In this document: piece by piece, positions 49,602 through 58,559 of the stretch
Layout of the letters: every line of letters starts with the position of its first letter
Numbering within the stretch: the first letter of the stretch is position 1
NCBI RefSeq assembly: GCF_041262565.1
Contig: NZ_JBGCCJ010000001.1
Coordinates: forward strand, 372,001-436,000
DNA length: 64,000 bases
DNA from: Leifsonia sp. EB41
GTDB lineage: Bacteria > Actinomycetota > Actinomycetes > Actinomycetales > Microbacteriaceae
Direction: 5' to 3'
Made by a program: the position numbers and the translations under genes
Notes under the pieces: generated by a model
What the model saw: only the letters and a program-made list of their open reading frames with translations
Databases searched by the model: none
Told to the model about the DNA's origin: nothing

Positions 49602-50725
49602 GGGCCGGCGCTCTGAGGGTCGGTGGTCCGAACCCTTCGCCCGCGCCGGGCGGCCCTGGTCGCCGTCGCGGTGAGCACCGTCAGCAGGTGGTCGGCCGAC
49701 GCCGTCCAGGTGAACCGTCCGGCCTCGCGCCGCGCGGCCGCCGACCGCTGCGCCCACACACCCGGCTGCTCCAAGTGCCGCACTCGGGCGGCGAGCGCGT
49801 CGGCGTCGTCTGCAGGGAAGTACAGCGCCGACTCGCCGCCGATCTCGCGGAAGATCGGGATGTCGCTGACGACGACGGGCGTGCCGAGCGTCATCGACTC
49901 CACCAGCGGGATGCCGAAACCCTCGTCCCGCGACGCCGTCACGAGCGCGGTCGCCCGCGCGAGCGTCTCGGCGTAGTCCTCGTCCGTCGCGCCGTCGTGG
50001 AAGACCAGACGAGCTCCGGGCGCCAGCGCCGCGAGCCGGTCGCGCTCGGCCGGGGTGACCCGGCTCATCAGATGCAGTGAGTAGTCGGGGAGCTGCGCCG
50101 CCGCGCGCACGAGCGTGTCCACGTTCTTGTACGGCATGAACGAGCCCATGTAGACGAGCACCTTCGCCTCCGGGGCGGTGCGCGCCAGACGTTCCTCCGG
50201 GAGGGCCGGCATGTCCGCGGCGTTCGGCACGACGTAGACCGGGCGCTTCGTGAGGTGGTGCTCGGCGATGAGTTCTTTGGTCGTCTCCGACACGGTCACG
50301 ACCGCATCCGATCGGTTGAGCAGCATCCGCTGCGGCCACCACGCGAGGTGGTACAGCCGCCAGAGCACGCGCACGAAGCCCGGGAGGTCGCGCGGCGGCG
50401 TCGGGTGCCGGTAGTAGATCAGGTCGTGCACGGTGAGGATCAGGCGGTAGCGCCGCCCGAAGCTCCCCATCGTCTGCATGGGCGTGAACACGATGTCGGG
50501 CTTCAGCTTGTTGACCCGGCGGGCGACCAGCGGCTCCAGCGCGGAGGTCGGCGCGGCGGCGAGCTCCCACGGGAGGTCGGGCAGCAGCTCGAGCTGGCGG
50601 TGGTCGCTGATCAGCATGGTGACGGCGTGCCGCTGGGCCAGCGCCCCCACGAGTCCGGCCGTGAACCGGCTGATGCCGTCGTGCCGGCCGATGCGCGTGT
50701 AGCGGCAGTCGAAGACGATCCTCAC
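49580..50725 (-). CDS. Family 4 glycosyltransferase
   Basis: 381 residues, GTG start at 50725 overlapping the hydrolase stop (GTGA). The N-terminal GT-B domain begins with IVFDCRYTRIGRHDGISRF. The C-terminal domain has VVPNAAD, VYMGSFMPYKNVDTLVRAA and the EX7E-like block SRDEGFGIPLVESMTLGTPVVVSD. It probably transfers a sugar from a nucleotide donor to a lipid or polysaccharide acceptor. Its stop lies within the histidine-phosphatase gene (convergent 22-base overlap). Confidence 0.9.
   Translation of the reverse strand: MRIVFDCRYTRIGRHDGISRFTAGLVGALAQRHAVTMLISDHRQLELLPDLPWELAAAPTSALEPLVARRVNKLKPDIVFTPMQTMGSFGRRYRLILTVHDLIYYRHPTPPRDLPGFVRVLWRLYHLAWWPQRMLLNRSDAVVTVSETTKELIAEHHLTKRPVYVVPNAADMPALPEERLARTAPEAKVLVYMGSFMPYKNVDTLVRAAAQLPDYSLHLMSRVTPAERDRLAALAPGARLVFHDGATDEDYAETLARATALVTASRDEGFGIPLVESMTLGTPVVVSDIPIFREIGGESALYFPADDADALAARVRHLEQPGVWAQRSAAARREAGRFTWTASADHLLTVLTATATRAARRGRRVRTTDPQSAGPQSTDAV
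49591..49620. repeat. 15-bp tandem repeat over two convergent gene ends
   Basis: CGGTGCTCTGAGGGC (49591-49605) and CGGCGCTCTGAGGGT (49606-49620) differ at two positions. The first copy includes the histidine-phosphatase stop codon. As with 5809-5842, a short duplication affects a gene terminus. Confidence 0.7.
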
Positions 50726-51699
50726 GCGCTCTCTCCCTGGTCGGTGGCGGCGTCTCGTGCGGCCAGGCCGGCCAGGAACTCCTCGATCGCCCTGGCGGCC
50801 TCCACCGGCTTCTCGTAGTGGATGAGGTGGCCGACGTCCGCGATCTCCACGAGCCGCGCGTCCGGGAACAGCCCGCGCAGCCGGCGCTCGGCGGCGATCG
50901 GCGTGATGTCGTCGTCCACCGCGGCGACGAGCAGCGTCGCCTCCGGGATGCCCGCCGCGTACTCGCTGACATCGTGCGCGACCGACGCCCGGAAGGCCTG
51001 CAGCACCACGCGCCGATCGCTGAAGGCGGAGAAGTAGCTGTCGTGCTGGCCGTGGATCCATGCGCGCAGCGACCGGACTCGGGTCTTCGCCATCGCGACG
51101 CTCATCGCGCGCACGATGACCCGGTTGCGCAGCAGCGCGAAGCCGAGACGCTCGGGCAGCGCCGCCGCGAGCCAGTAGTAGAAGATCGCGAGCCGGGTCA
51201 GCACGCCGCGCGGCCCCGCGAGCGCTGGCTGGCCGATCGGATTGACGAGCACGACGGCGTCGGGACGCTGCCCCGTGTCCTCGGCCAGCGTCGCCGCGAC
51301 CACGATCGAGCCGAACGAGTGCCCGAGCAGCACGACCCTCCCGTGCAGACCGAGCCCGGCCGTGAACGCGCGCAGCCAGTCCGAGTAGCCGGCGATGTCG
51401 TGGTCCCGCTCCGTCAGCGGTGTGGACTCGCCGAAGCCGGGGAGGTCGGGCGAGATCAGCCGCAGCCCAGCGTCGAGCTGCGCCACCACCGGCTCGAGGC
51501 CGTGGTGGTCGCCGCGGAAGCCGTGCACCAGCACGAGCGTGGTGGCAGCGTCCGGGTCGCCGTAGTCCCAGTAGCGCGTCAGCCCGCCCAGCAGCGGAAG
51601 CTCCGCGCGGCGGACCGGGACGCGGGCGAGGGCCTCCGCGTAAGGAGAGGCGTCGTCCCGGTACAGGGAGGCGGCGTACCGTGTCGAAGAGGAGGTCAT
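50722..51699 (-). CDS. Alpha/beta-fold hydrolase
   Basis: 325 residues from the ATG at 51699. TLVLVHGFRGDHHGLEPVVAQLD gives the oxyanion HG, VVLLGHSFGSIVVAATLA is the nucleophile elbow (GHSFG), and DVGHLIHYEKP near the C-terminus contains the catalytic His. Upstream, TAGACT ends 8 bases before the ATG, which suggests a leaderless transcript. The 3' end is coupled to the glycosyltransferase. Substrate unknown; a lipid or ester is plausible. Confidence 0.88.
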   Translation of the reverse strand: MTSSSTRYAASLYRDDASPYAEALARVPVRRAELPLLGGLTRYWDYGDPDAATTLVLVHGFRGDHHGLEPVVAQLDAGLRLISPDLPGFGESTPLTERDHDIAGYSDWLRAFTAGLGLHGRVVLLGHSFGSIVVAATLAEDTGQRPDAVVLVNPIGQPALAGPRGVLTRLAIFYYWLAAALPERLGFALLRNRVIVRAMSVAMAKTRVRSLRAWIHGQHDSYFSAFSDRRVVLQAFRASVAHDVSEYAAGIPEATLLVAAVDDDITPIAAERRLRGLFPDARLVEIADVGHLIHYEKPVEAARAIEEFLAGLAARDAATDQGESA

Positions 51700-51795
51700 C
51701 GTCGTCCAGTCTAGGTCGCCGGCTGGGTCGAAACCCCGTGAATGCGGCCGGAGGACTGGACAGCCCACCGCCCGCAGGTCCTAGACTTCTCTGAA

Positions 51796-51809
51796 TGTAA
51801 TCGCTTGCA
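51796..51809 (+). promoter_or_regulatory. LacI-family operator-like palindrome before treS
   Basis: TGTAATCGCTTGCA matches the LacI-family operator consensus TGNAANCGNTNNCA (central CG, flanking TT and AA). It lies 67 bases before the treS start and about 100 bases from the divergent hydrolase gene. No LacI gene occurs in the window, so the regulator would be encoded elsewhere. Confidence 0.65.
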
Positions 51810-51875
51810 TGACCCCACCGTGCACGACCCCCGAGCTCGCTGCCCCGACGGCGTGGCAACTCGAGAAGGAGAACC

Positions 51876-53585
51876 GTGAGTTTCACCGCTCCCATCACGC
51901 TGCCCGGGCTCACCCTCGATCCGCAGTGGTACCGCCGTGCGGTGTTCTACGAGGTGATGGTCCGCTCGTTCGTGGACAGCAACGGCGACGGCTCCGGCGA
52001 CATCTCGGGCCTCACCTCCAAGCTCGACTACCTGCAGTGGCTGGGCATCGACGCGCTCTGGCTGCCGCCGTTCTTCCAGTCCCCGCTGCGCGACGGCGGC
52101 TACGACGTCTCCGACTTCAAGGCGATCCTGCCGGAGTTCGGCACGATCGACGAGTTCCGCGACCTGGTCACCAAGGCGCACGAGCGCAACATGCGCATCA
52201 TCATCGACCTCCCGATGAACCACACCTCCGACCAGCACGAGTGGTTCCAGCAGTCGCGGAGCGACCCGGAGGCCCCGTTCGGCGACTTCTACGTCTGGAA
52301 CGACACCGACGACAAGTGGCCGGACATCCGCATCATCTTCGTGGACACCGAGGACTCCAACTGGGCGTTCGACGAGGCCCGCCGGCAGTTCTACTTCCAC
52401 CGCTTCTTCTCCCACCAGCCCGACCTCAACTTCGAGAACCCCGCCGTGCACGACGCCATGTTCGACGTCGTCCGGTTCTGGCTCGACCTCGGCGTGGACG
52501 GCTTCCGGCTCGACGCGATCCCCTACCTGTACGAGTCGGACGAGGGCAACGGCGAGGGCGAGCCTCCCACCCACGAGTTCATCAAGAAGCTGCGGGTGAT
52601 GGTCGACCGGGAGTACCCCGGCCGCATGATGATCGCGGAGGCGAACCAGTGGCCCCGCGAGGTCGCGGCCTTCTTCGGCTCGGACGACGAGCCCGAGTGC
52701 CACATGGCGTTCGACTTCCCGGTGATGCCGCGCATCTTCTACGCGCTGCGCAGCCAGCAGGCCTCCGAGCTGATCCGGGTGCTGTCGGAGACGACGGACG
52801 TCCCGGAGGGATCGGCATGGGGCGTGTTCCTCCGCAACCACGACGAGCTCACCCTGGAGATGGTCAGCGAGGAGTACCGCCAGGCGATGTACGGCTGGTA
52901 CGCCTACGACCCGCGGATGCGCGCCAACATCGGGATCCGGCGCCGGCTGGCGCCCCTGCTCGACAACTCGCGCGCCGAGCTGGAGCTCGCCCACGCGCTG
53001 CTGTTCTCGCTGGAGGGCAGCCCGTTCCTGTACTACGGGGACGAGATCGGGATGGGCGACAACATCTGGCTGCCCGATCGCGACAGCTCGCGCACCCCGA
53101 TGCAGTGGACGCCCGACCGCAACGCCGGCTTCTCCACCGCCGACCCCGGCAAGCTCTTCCTCCCGGTCGTGCAGTCGCTCGTCTACCACTACAACCAGGT
53201 GAACGTGGAGGCGCAGCTCGCCCAGTCACGCTCGCTCCTGCACTGGATCCGCAACGTCATCCACGTCCGCAAGGCGCACCCGGTGTTCGGCCTCGGCGAC
53301 ATGCGCGTACTGCCCACCGACCACGAGTCGGTGCTCGCGTTCGTGCGCACCTACGAGGGCAGCGGCACGCACTTCGGCGACCAGCCGGAGGACGTGCTGT
53401 GCGTGTTCTCGTTCGCGCACAACCCGGTGTCGGTGACGCTGGAGGCCCCGGAGTTCGCCGGCAGTGCGCTCTACGACCTGTTCGGCGGAGCGGAGTTCCC
53501 GACCGTCGCGGAGGACGGCCGGTTCACCCTGACGCTCGGCACCCAGAACTTCTACTGGCTGCACATCGAGCCCCGGCGGCCCTGA
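51876..53585 (+). CDS. treS: Maltose alpha-D-glucosyltransferase / trehalose synthase
   Basis: 569-residue GH13 enzyme that interconverts maltose and trehalose. GTG start after AGAAGGAG. The four GH13 blocks are present: DLPMNHTSDQH, GVDGFRLDAIPYLYE with catalytic Asp, MIAEANQWP with Glu, and FLRNHDELTL with His-Asp. The N-terminal WYRRAVFYEVMVRSFVDSNGDGSGD is typical of TreS. No maltokinase domain is fused. With GlgM/GlgC further right, it supports an alpha-glucan/trehalose network. Confidence 0.95.
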   Translation: MSFTAPITLPGLTLDPQWYRRAVFYEVMVRSFVDSNGDGSGDISGLTSKLDYLQWLGIDALWLPPFFQSPLRDGGYDVSDFKAILPEFGTIDEFRDLVTKAHERNMRIIIDLPMNHTSDQHEWFQQSRSDPEAPFGDFYVWNDTDDKWPDIRIIFVDTEDSNWAFDEARRQFYFHRFFSHQPDLNFENPAVHDAMFDVVRFWLDLGVDGFRLDAIPYLYESDEGNGEGEPPTHEFIKKLRVMVDREYPGRMMIAEANQWPREVAAFFGSDDEPECHMAFDFPVMPRIFYALRSQQASELIRVLSETTDVPEGSAWGVFLRNHDELTLEMVSEEYRQAMYGWYAYDPRMRANIGIRRRLAPLLDNSRAELELAHALLFSLEGSPFLYYGDEIGMGDNIWLPDRDSSRTPMQWTPDRNAGFSTADPGKLFLPVVQSLVYHYNQVNVEAQLAQSRSLLHWIRNVIHVRKAHPVFGLGDMRVLPTDHESVLAFVRTYEGSGTHFGDQPEDVLCVFSFAHNPVSVTLEAPEFAGSALYDLFGGAEFPTVAEDGRFTLTLGTQNFYWLHIEPRRP

Positions 53586-53649
53586 CCGGTTCCGCGGCAC
53601 GCCTGGCCCATTCCGCGGCACTGACGGAGGTCCTTCCTACGCTGGCTGC

Positions 53650-54348
53650 ATGAGCAACTGGCATCACGAACTCGGCGTCTTCGATCTGGAGACCACGGGT
53701 GTGGATGTCGAGACGGCGCGCATCGTCACCGCCCACGTCGGGCTGCTCGGCGAGAACGGCGAGGTCAAGCACGGCCGCTACTGGCTGCTCGACCCCGAGG
53801 TCGAGATCCCGGCGGAGGCCACGGCGGTGCACGGCATCACCACCGAGCTCGCGCGGGAGAAGGGCATGGACGCCGGCGCGGGCGTCGAGGCGATCGTCGA
53901 CCAGCTCCGCCGCCTGTTCGACCGGGGCATCCCGGTCGTGGCGTACAACGCCCCCTACGACTTCACGCTGCTCGACAGGGAGGCCCGCCGGCACGGCATC
54001 GAGCCGCTGGACTCCCCCGGCCCCGTCATCGACCCGCTCGTGATCGACCGCGCCGTCGACCGCTTCCGCCCGGGCAAGCGCACGCTCACCGTCACGGCGA
54101 CGCACTACGGCGTCGAGCTCCTGGCCGCGCACGACGCCGCCGCGGACGCCATCGCCGCCGGCCGCCTCGCCCAGGCGCTCGCCCAGCGGCACGTCGAGGA
54201 GCTCGCGGTCGGCGCGGTGGAGCTGCACAGCAAGCAGGTGGACTGGTGCCGCGAGCAGGCAGCCGACTTCCAGGAGTACATGCGGCGCGTCCGCGACCCG
54301 GAGTTCACGGCGTCGGGCGCGTGGCCGGTGCACACCTGGCTGGCCTGA
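53650..54348 (+). CDS. DEDDh 3'-5' exonuclease (DnaQ-like)
   Basis: 232 residues. ExoI motif VFDLETTGVD (Asp and Glu), ExoII VAYNAPYDFTLLD and ExoIII HDAAADAIA (His and Asp) are all intact. It resembles stand-alone DNA polymerase III epsilon-like exonucleases common in actinobacteria. TACGCT ends 6 bases before the ATG, suggesting a leaderless mRNA. The short interval before it holds two copies of TTCCGCGGCAC. Confidence 0.9.
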   Translation: MSNWHHELGVFDLETTGVDVETARIVTAHVGLLGENGEVKHGRYWLLDPEVEIPAEATAVHGITTELAREKGMDAGAGVEAIVDQLRRLFDRGIPVVAYNAPYDFTLLDREARRHGIEPLDSPGPVIDPLVIDRAVDRFRPGKRTLTVTATHYGVELLAAHDAAADAIAAGRLAQALAQRHVEELAVGAVELHSKQVDWCREQAADFQEYMRRVRDPEFTASGAWPVHTWLA

Positions 54349-54412
54349 CCGGGTCGCACCCCGCAGGCTGGGGACTGGCCGGGCGTCCCATCGGGTCGCT
54401 ACTGTCTGAGAT

Positions 54413-54739
54413 ATGAGTGACTCCGACCAGAATCCGCAGCCCCTCCCGCCGCAGCAGCCGCAGCAGCCGCAGTACGGCGCCTACCAGCCGCCGGCGCAGC
54501 CCGGCTACAACACCATGTCGATCGTGGCCTTCATCCTCGCGTTCTTCGTGAGCATCGTGGGCATCATCCTGGGCTTCGTCGCCCTCTCCCAGATCAAGCG
54601 CACGGGCGAGCAGGGCCGCGGCCTCGCCCTCGCGGCCGTCATCATCGGCTTCGTGGAGGTGGCGATCGGCATCCTCGTCTCCATCCTCGTGCTGATCGGA
54701 CTCGGCATCGCAGCCTCGCACGGGTACCGGAACTACTGA
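54413..54739 (+). CDS. DUF4190 membrane protein
   Basis: 108 residues. A Pro/Gln/Tyr-rich N-terminal tail (about 1-30, including QQPQQPQYGAYQPP) precedes two helices that contain the DUF4190 pattern VAFILAFFVSIVGIILGFVALSQIKRTGEQGRG. Orientation probably places the disordered tail outside or in the cytosol next to the membrane. TACTGT ends 7 bases before the ATG, so the transcript is likely leaderless. Function unknown. Confidence 0.88.
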   Translation: MSDSDQNPQPLPPQQPQQPQYGAYQPPAQPGYNTMSIVAFILAFFVSIVGIILGFVALSQIKRTGEQGRGLALAAVIIGFVEVAIGILVSILVLIGLGIAASHGYRNY

Positions 54740-54752
54740 CGCATCGCGCTCG

Positions 54753-54807
54753 CATTCGGCACGAATGTCGCCTGTGGCGCCGCCAAAGTCGACATTCGGC
54801 ACGAATG
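54753..54807. repeat. Paired palindrome CATTCGGCACGAATG
   Basis: Two identical 15-bp copies (54753-54767 and 54793-54807) lie 40 bases apart. Each is itself a dyad (CATTCG, 3 bases, CGAATG), and together with flanking TCG/CGA they form an outer inverted repeat, like the nested palindrome at 26170-26291. Position: between the convergent DUF4190 and L31 genes. Confidence 0.75.
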
Positions 54808-54816
54808 ACGGCGCTG

Positions 54817-54857
54817 AAAACGCGAACGACCCCGCCCTGAGGGCGGGGTCGTTCGCG
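54817..54857 (-). terminator. Rho-independent terminator of rpmE
   Basis: A perfect 17-bp stem (54821-54837 with 54841-54857) with a 3-base loop lies 7 bases after the L31 stop codon. Read on the minus strand it is followed by TTTTC, the classical U tract. It is the clearest terminator in the window. Confidence 0.9.
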
Positions 54858-54864
54858 TTGCGGC

Positions 54865-55116
54865 TTACTTGCCGAAGTTCTTGTAGCGCGTGTTGAACTT
54901 CTCGACGCGGCCGGCCGAGTCGAGGATGCGCTGCTTGCCCGTGTAGAACGGGTGCGACTCCGACGAGATCTCGACGTCGATGACCGGGTAGGTGTTGCCG
55001 TCCTCCCACTCGATGGTCTTGTCGCTGCTCACGGTGGAGCGGGTCAGGAAGGTCGCACCCGAGGCCAGGTCGCGGAAAACCACGGGGGCGTAGTCGGGGT
55101 GGATGCCAGTCTTCAT
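54865..55116 (-). CDS. rpmE2: 50S ribosomal protein L31, type B
   Basis: 83 residues. Begins [20 protein letters not shown] and contains [26 protein letters not shown], the standard L31 type B pattern. It has no cysteines, so this is the zinc-free form which, in many bacteria, replaces the zinc-binding form when zinc is scarce. ATG 55116 follows GGAAG. A leader of about 120 bases and a strong terminator frame the gene, so it is a single-gene transcript. Confidence 0.95.
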   Translation of the reverse strand: MKTGIHPDYAPVVFRDLASGATFLTRSTVSSDKTIEWEDGNTYPVIDVEISSESHPFYTGKQRILDSAGRVEKFNTRYKNFGK

Positions 55117-55250
55117 GAGGACTTCCTTGTTGCGTAGTGTTCGGTCGGTCGTGTCCGCGCGCGAAAGCGCGGGGACGAGAAGCTTTTCGGTTCGCACCAG
55201 TCGGAGCCACCGGAACGGCGGATCGTGCGGGGAACCAGCTATCGAGTTTA
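55117..55250 (-). ncRNA. Candidate 5' leader of the L31 gene
   Basis: A -10-like TAAACT (55250-55245 on the minus strand, preceded by TGC) would start a transcript about 120 bases before rpmE. The leader holds a stem-loop (about 55157-55180) with one mismatch and a TTTC loop, and further complementary segments near 55190-55215. L31 genes in actinobacteria often carry autoregulatory leaders. I could not test the match to a known family. Confidence 0.4.
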
Positions 55251-55259
55251 GCAGATACC

Positions 55260-56060
55260 TCAGTCGCTCGTGGCCTGACGCGCCCGGGCGGTGAAGCGGC
55301 CCTCGGTCTCGGTGAGCTCCACGTCGACGCCGAAGGTCTCGCTGAGCGACTCGCTGGTCAGCACCTCGGCGATCGGGCCGGCCGCGGTGACGCGGCCGTC
55401 CTTCAGGAGCAGCGCGCGGTTGAACGCGAGCGGGATCTCCTCGACGTGGTGGGTGACCATCACGATCGCCGGGGACTTCGGGTCGCTCGCGTACCCGCCG
55501 AGGAGCTGCACGAGCTCCTCGCGGCCGCCGAGGTCGAGGCTCGCGGCGGGCTCGTCGAGCAGCAGGATCTCCGGGTCGGTCATCACCGAGCGGGCGATCT
55601 GCACGCGCTTCTGCTCGCCGTCGCTCAGGCTGCCGAAGGTGCGCTCGGCGAGGTGGTCGAGGTGCCACTCGGAGAGCACGCGGCGCGCGCGGCGCTCGTC
55701 GATGTCCTCGTACAGCTCGTTCCAGCGTCCGGTCACGGCGTAGGCCGCGGTCATGACCACGTCGAGCACGCGCTCGGTGCGCGGGATGCGCCGGGCCAGC
55801 GCGGTGGACGCAAAGCCGAGCAGCGGGCGCAGCTCGGACAGGTCGCTGTGGCCGACGGTCTCGCCGAGCACGACGGCCTCCCCCGACGACGGGTGGATGG
55901 CTGCGGCGGCGACCTGCAGCATCGTGGTCTTGCCCGCGCCGTTCGGGCCGAGGATGACCCAGCGTTCGTCCGGCTCCACCGTCCAGTCGACGTTCTGGAG
56001 GACGGGGTTGCCGTCCCGGACTACGGACACGTCGTGAAGACGGAGAACACTGCCTGCCAT
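55260..56060 (-). CDS. ABC transporter ATP-binding protein (YlmA-like)
   Basis: 266-residue single ABC domain: Walker [12 protein letters not shown], signature [14 protein letters not shown], Walker [12 protein letters not shown] and [10 protein letters not shown]. The signature Asp in place of the second Gly (LSDGE) is unusual but known in this subgroup. No permease gene is adjacent, which agrees with YlmA/ModF-like stand-alone ATPases. The ATG at 56060 lies 20 bases after the end of glgM. Function uncertain. Confidence 0.88.
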   Translation of the reverse strand: MAGSVLRLHDVSVVRDGNPVLQNVDWTVEPDERWVILGPNGAGKTTMLQVAAAAIHPSSGEAVVLGETVGHSDLSELRPLLGFASTALARRIPRTERVLDVVMTAAYAVTGRWNELYEDIDERRARRVLSEWHLDHLAERTFGSLSDGEQKRVQIARSVMTDPEILLLDEPAASLDLGGREELVQLLGGYASDPKSPAIVMVTHHVEEIPLAFNRALLLKDGRVTAAGPIAEVLTSESLSETFGVDVELTETEGRFTARARQATSD

Positions 56061-56079
56061 GCGCTCTAGCCTACCGGCG

Positions 56080-57267
56080 TCAGGCGGAGGTCACGGACCG
56101 GTAGACGGCGCGGGTCTGCTCCGCGATCGCCGTCCAGGAGAACTCGGTCTCCGCCCGCGCGCGCCCCGCCTCGCCCATCCGGGCGGCCCGCTCGGGGTCG
56201 GCGGCGACCTCGGTCAGCGCCGCCGCGAGGTCGCGCACGAACGCCTCAGGGTCGGTGGGCGTGCCCGTGCCGTCGTGGAGCTGATCGATCGGCACCAGCC
56301 GGCCGGTCACGCCGTCGACGATGACCTCGGGGATGCCGCCGGTGGCCGTGCCGACGACCGGCAGCCCGCACGCCATCGCCTCCAGGTTCACGATCCCGAG
56401 CGGCTCGTAGATCGACGGGCAGACGAAGACGGTCGAGGCCGTGAGCGCCGCGCGCAGCTCGTCGTTCGGCAGCAGCCGGTCGATCCAGACCACGCCGTCA
56501 CGCTCGGCCTGCAGCCCCTCCACCAGCCCGGTCACCTCGGCGAGGATCTCGGGGGTGTCCGGCGCGCCGGCGCACAGGATCACCTGCACCTCGGGCGGCA
56601 GCATCCTGGCCGCGCGCAGCAGGTACGGGAGGCCCTTCTGCCGGGTGATCCGGCCCACGAAGATGACGGCGGGACGGTCAGGGTCGATGCCGAGCGCCCG
56701 AGCCTTGTCGGCGTCGTGCAGCGGGGTCCAGCGCTCCAGGTCGATGCCGTTGTAGACGACGGTGACCTTCTGCGGGTCCAGCGCCGGATAGGAGGCGAGG
56801 ATGTCGCGGCGCATACCGTCGCTCACCGCGATGACCATGTCCGCGGCCTCGAACGCGGTCTTCTCGATCCAGCTCGACACGCGGTAGCCGCCGCCGAGCT
56901 GCTCGGCCTTCCACGGCCGCAGCGGCTCCAGGCTGTGCGCGGTGACGACGTGCGGGACGCCGTGCAGCAGCTTGGCGAGGTGGCCGCCCGCGTTGGCGTA
57001 CCAGGTGTGCGAGTGGACGACATCCGCTCCCCCGCAGTCCTGCGCCATCCGGAGGTCGACGCCGAGCGTGGTGATCGACCCGTTGGCGGCCGCGAGCTCG
57101 GCAGGGACGCGGTAGGCGAAGGTGTCCGCCTCGTCCCGCGGCTCCCCGAAGCAGCGCACGCGGACCTCCGTATCGGTCCTCAGCGCGCGGACCAGCTCGG
57201 TCACGTGCACCCCCGCTCCGCCGTAGATGTCCGGCGGGTACTCCTTGGTCAGAAGATCAACGCGCAT
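56080..57267 (-). CDS. glgM: Alpha-maltose-1-phosphate synthase / glycogen synthase
   Basis: 395-residue GT-B family 4 (or 5-like) glycosyltransferase that uses ADP-glucose. N-terminal LTKEYPPDIYGGAGVHVTEL, central SHTWYANAGGHLAKLL and the C-terminal CPSIYEPLGIVNLEAMACGLPVVGTA (EX7E) are typical. The divergent partner is glgC, the same arrangement as Rv1212c/glgC in mycobacteria, where the enzyme makes maltose-1-phosphate for the GlgE pathway. Older annotation would be glycogen synthase (glgA). A short leader and -10-like TACTAG are visible. Confidence 0.9.
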   Translation of the reverse strand: MRVDLLTKEYPPDIYGGAGVHVTELVRALRTDTEVRVRCFGEPRDEADTFAYRVPAELAAANGSITTLGVDLRMAQDCGGADVVHSHTWYANAGGHLAKLLHGVPHVVTAHSLEPLRPWKAEQLGGGYRVSSWIEKTAFEAADMVIAVSDGMRRDILASYPALDPQKVTVVYNGIDLERWTPLHDADKARALGIDPDRPAVIFVGRITRQKGLPYLLRAARMLPPEVQVILCAGAPDTPEILAEVTGLVEGLQAERDGVVWIDRLLPNDELRAALTASTVFVCPSIYEPLGIVNLEAMACGLPVVGTATGGIPEVIVDGVTGRLVPIDQLHDGTGTPTDPEAFVRDLAAALTEVAADPERAARMGEAGRARAETEFSWTAIAEQTRAVYRSVTSA

Positions 57268-57301
57268 GACAGGAACGCTAGTACAGCCCCCCGGTTGCCT
57301 C

Positions 57302-57307
57302 TACTGT
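57302..57307 (+). promoter_or_regulatory. -10 element (TACTGT) of glgC
   Basis: TACTGT ends 7 bases before the glgC ATG (57315) and there is no Shine-Dalgarno, so the mRNA is probably leaderless. The whole 47-base gap to glgM must also hold the opposing promoter; shared regulation is likely. Confidence 0.5.
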
Positions 57308-57314
57308 GGTGGCT

Positions 57315-58559
57315 ATGGCAGCAGGCAAGAAGATCTTCGGCATCGTGCTCGCAGGCGGCGAAGGGAAACGGCTGATGCCGTTGACCGCCGACCGCGCCAA
57401 GCCCGCGGTGCCGTTCGGCGGACAGTACCGGCTCATCGACTTCGCGCTGTCCAACCTGATCAACTCCCAGCTCCGCCAGATCGTCGTGCTGACGCAGTAC
57501 AAGTCGCACAGCCTCGACCGGCACGTGTCGCAGACCTGGCGGCTGGACGGGATGCTCAACTCGTACATCGCGTCCGTGCCGGCCCAGCAGCGGCTCGGCA
57601 AGCGCTGGTTCAGCGGTTCGGCCGACGCCATCCTGCAGAGCCTCAACCTGCTGCGCGACGAGCGGCCCGACATCGTGGTCGTGGTCGGCGCCGACCACGT
57701 CTACCGCATGGACTTCAACCAGATGCTGCAGGCGCACATCGACTCGGGCGCTCCCGCGACGGTCGCGGCGATCCGCCAGCCGATCGGGCTGGCCGACCAG
57801 TTCGGCGTGATCGAGGTGGACGCGGCCAAGCCGGACCGGATCGCGGCGTTCCGCGAGAAGCCGAAGGACCCGGTGGGCCTGCCGGACTCCCCCGACGAGG
57901 TGCTCGCCTCGATGGGCAACTACGTCTTCGACGCGGACGCGCTCATCGACGCGGTGATCCGCGACGGCGACCGCCCCGACTCCAACCACGACATGGGCGG
58001 CGACATCATCCCGGACTTCGTGTCGCGGAACGAGGCCGCCGTGTACGACTTCAACAACAACGACGTGCCGGGTTCGACCGACCGCGACCGCTACTACTGG
58101 CGCGATGTGGGGACGATCGACTCGTTCTTCGAGGCCCACCAGGACCTCATCTCGACGCTGCCGGTGTTCAACCTCTACAACCGGGAGTGGCCGATCTTCA
58201 GCCAGGTGCTGAACTCGCCGCCCGCGAAGTTCGTCCGGGACGGCCGCGGTGCGCTGGGCACCACGATCGACTCGATCGTCTCGCTGGGCTCCGTCATCTC
58301 CGGGGCGCACCTGGAGCGCAGCGTGCTCGGCCCGTGGGCCACCGTCGCCTCCGGGGCCAAGGTGATCGACTCCGTCGTGTTCGAGCGCGCACTGATCGAG
58401 CCGAACGCGTTCGTCGGCCGGGCCATCCTCGACAAGGACGTGGTCGTGGCGGAGGGAGCGCGCATCGGTGTCGACCCGGAGCGCGACCGCGCGCGCGGTT
58501 TCACGGTCACCGAGTCCGGCATCACCGTCGTCGGCAAGGGAGTGCACGTCGTCCCATGA
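57315..58559 (+). CDS. glgC: Glucose-1-phosphate adenylyltransferase
   Basis: 414-residue ADP-glucose pyrophosphorylase (glucose-1-phosphate + ATP to ADP-glucose). The nucleotide-binding N-terminus has [35 protein letters not shown] and the catalytic-site [16 protein letters not shown] are conserved. A left-handed beta-helix follows at the C-terminus ([15 protein letters not shown]). The ATG at 57315 is preferred over the in-frame GTG at 57306. serB overlaps at the 3' end (ATGA). Regulated jointly with glgM. Confidence 0.96.
   Translation: MAAGKKIFGIVLAGGEGKRLMPLTADRAKPAVPFGGQYRLIDFALSNLINSQLRQIVVLTQYKSHSLDRHVSQTWRLDGMLNSYIASVPAQQRLGKRWFSGSADAILQSLNLLRDERPDIVVVVGADHVYRMDFNQMLQAHIDSGAPATVAAIRQPIGLADQFGVIEVDAAKPDRIAAFREKPKDPVGLPDSPDEVLASMGNYVFDADALIDAVIRDGDRPDSNHDMGGDIIPDFVSRNEAAVYDFNNNDVPGSTDRDRYYWRDVGTIDSFFEAHQDLISTLPVFNLYNREWPIFSQVLNSPPAKFVRDGRGALGTTIDSIVSLGSVISGAHLERSVLGPWATVASGAKVIDSVVFERALIEPNAFVGRAILDKDVVVAEGARIGVDPERDRARGFTVTESGITVVGKGVHVVP

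Noticed and set aside
49580-51913. Single 777-codon frame covering the glycosyltransferase and upstream antisense residues
   Set aside because: Its first half is a shifted reading of the hydrolase gene; the true start is the GTG at 50725 overlapping the hydrolase stop.
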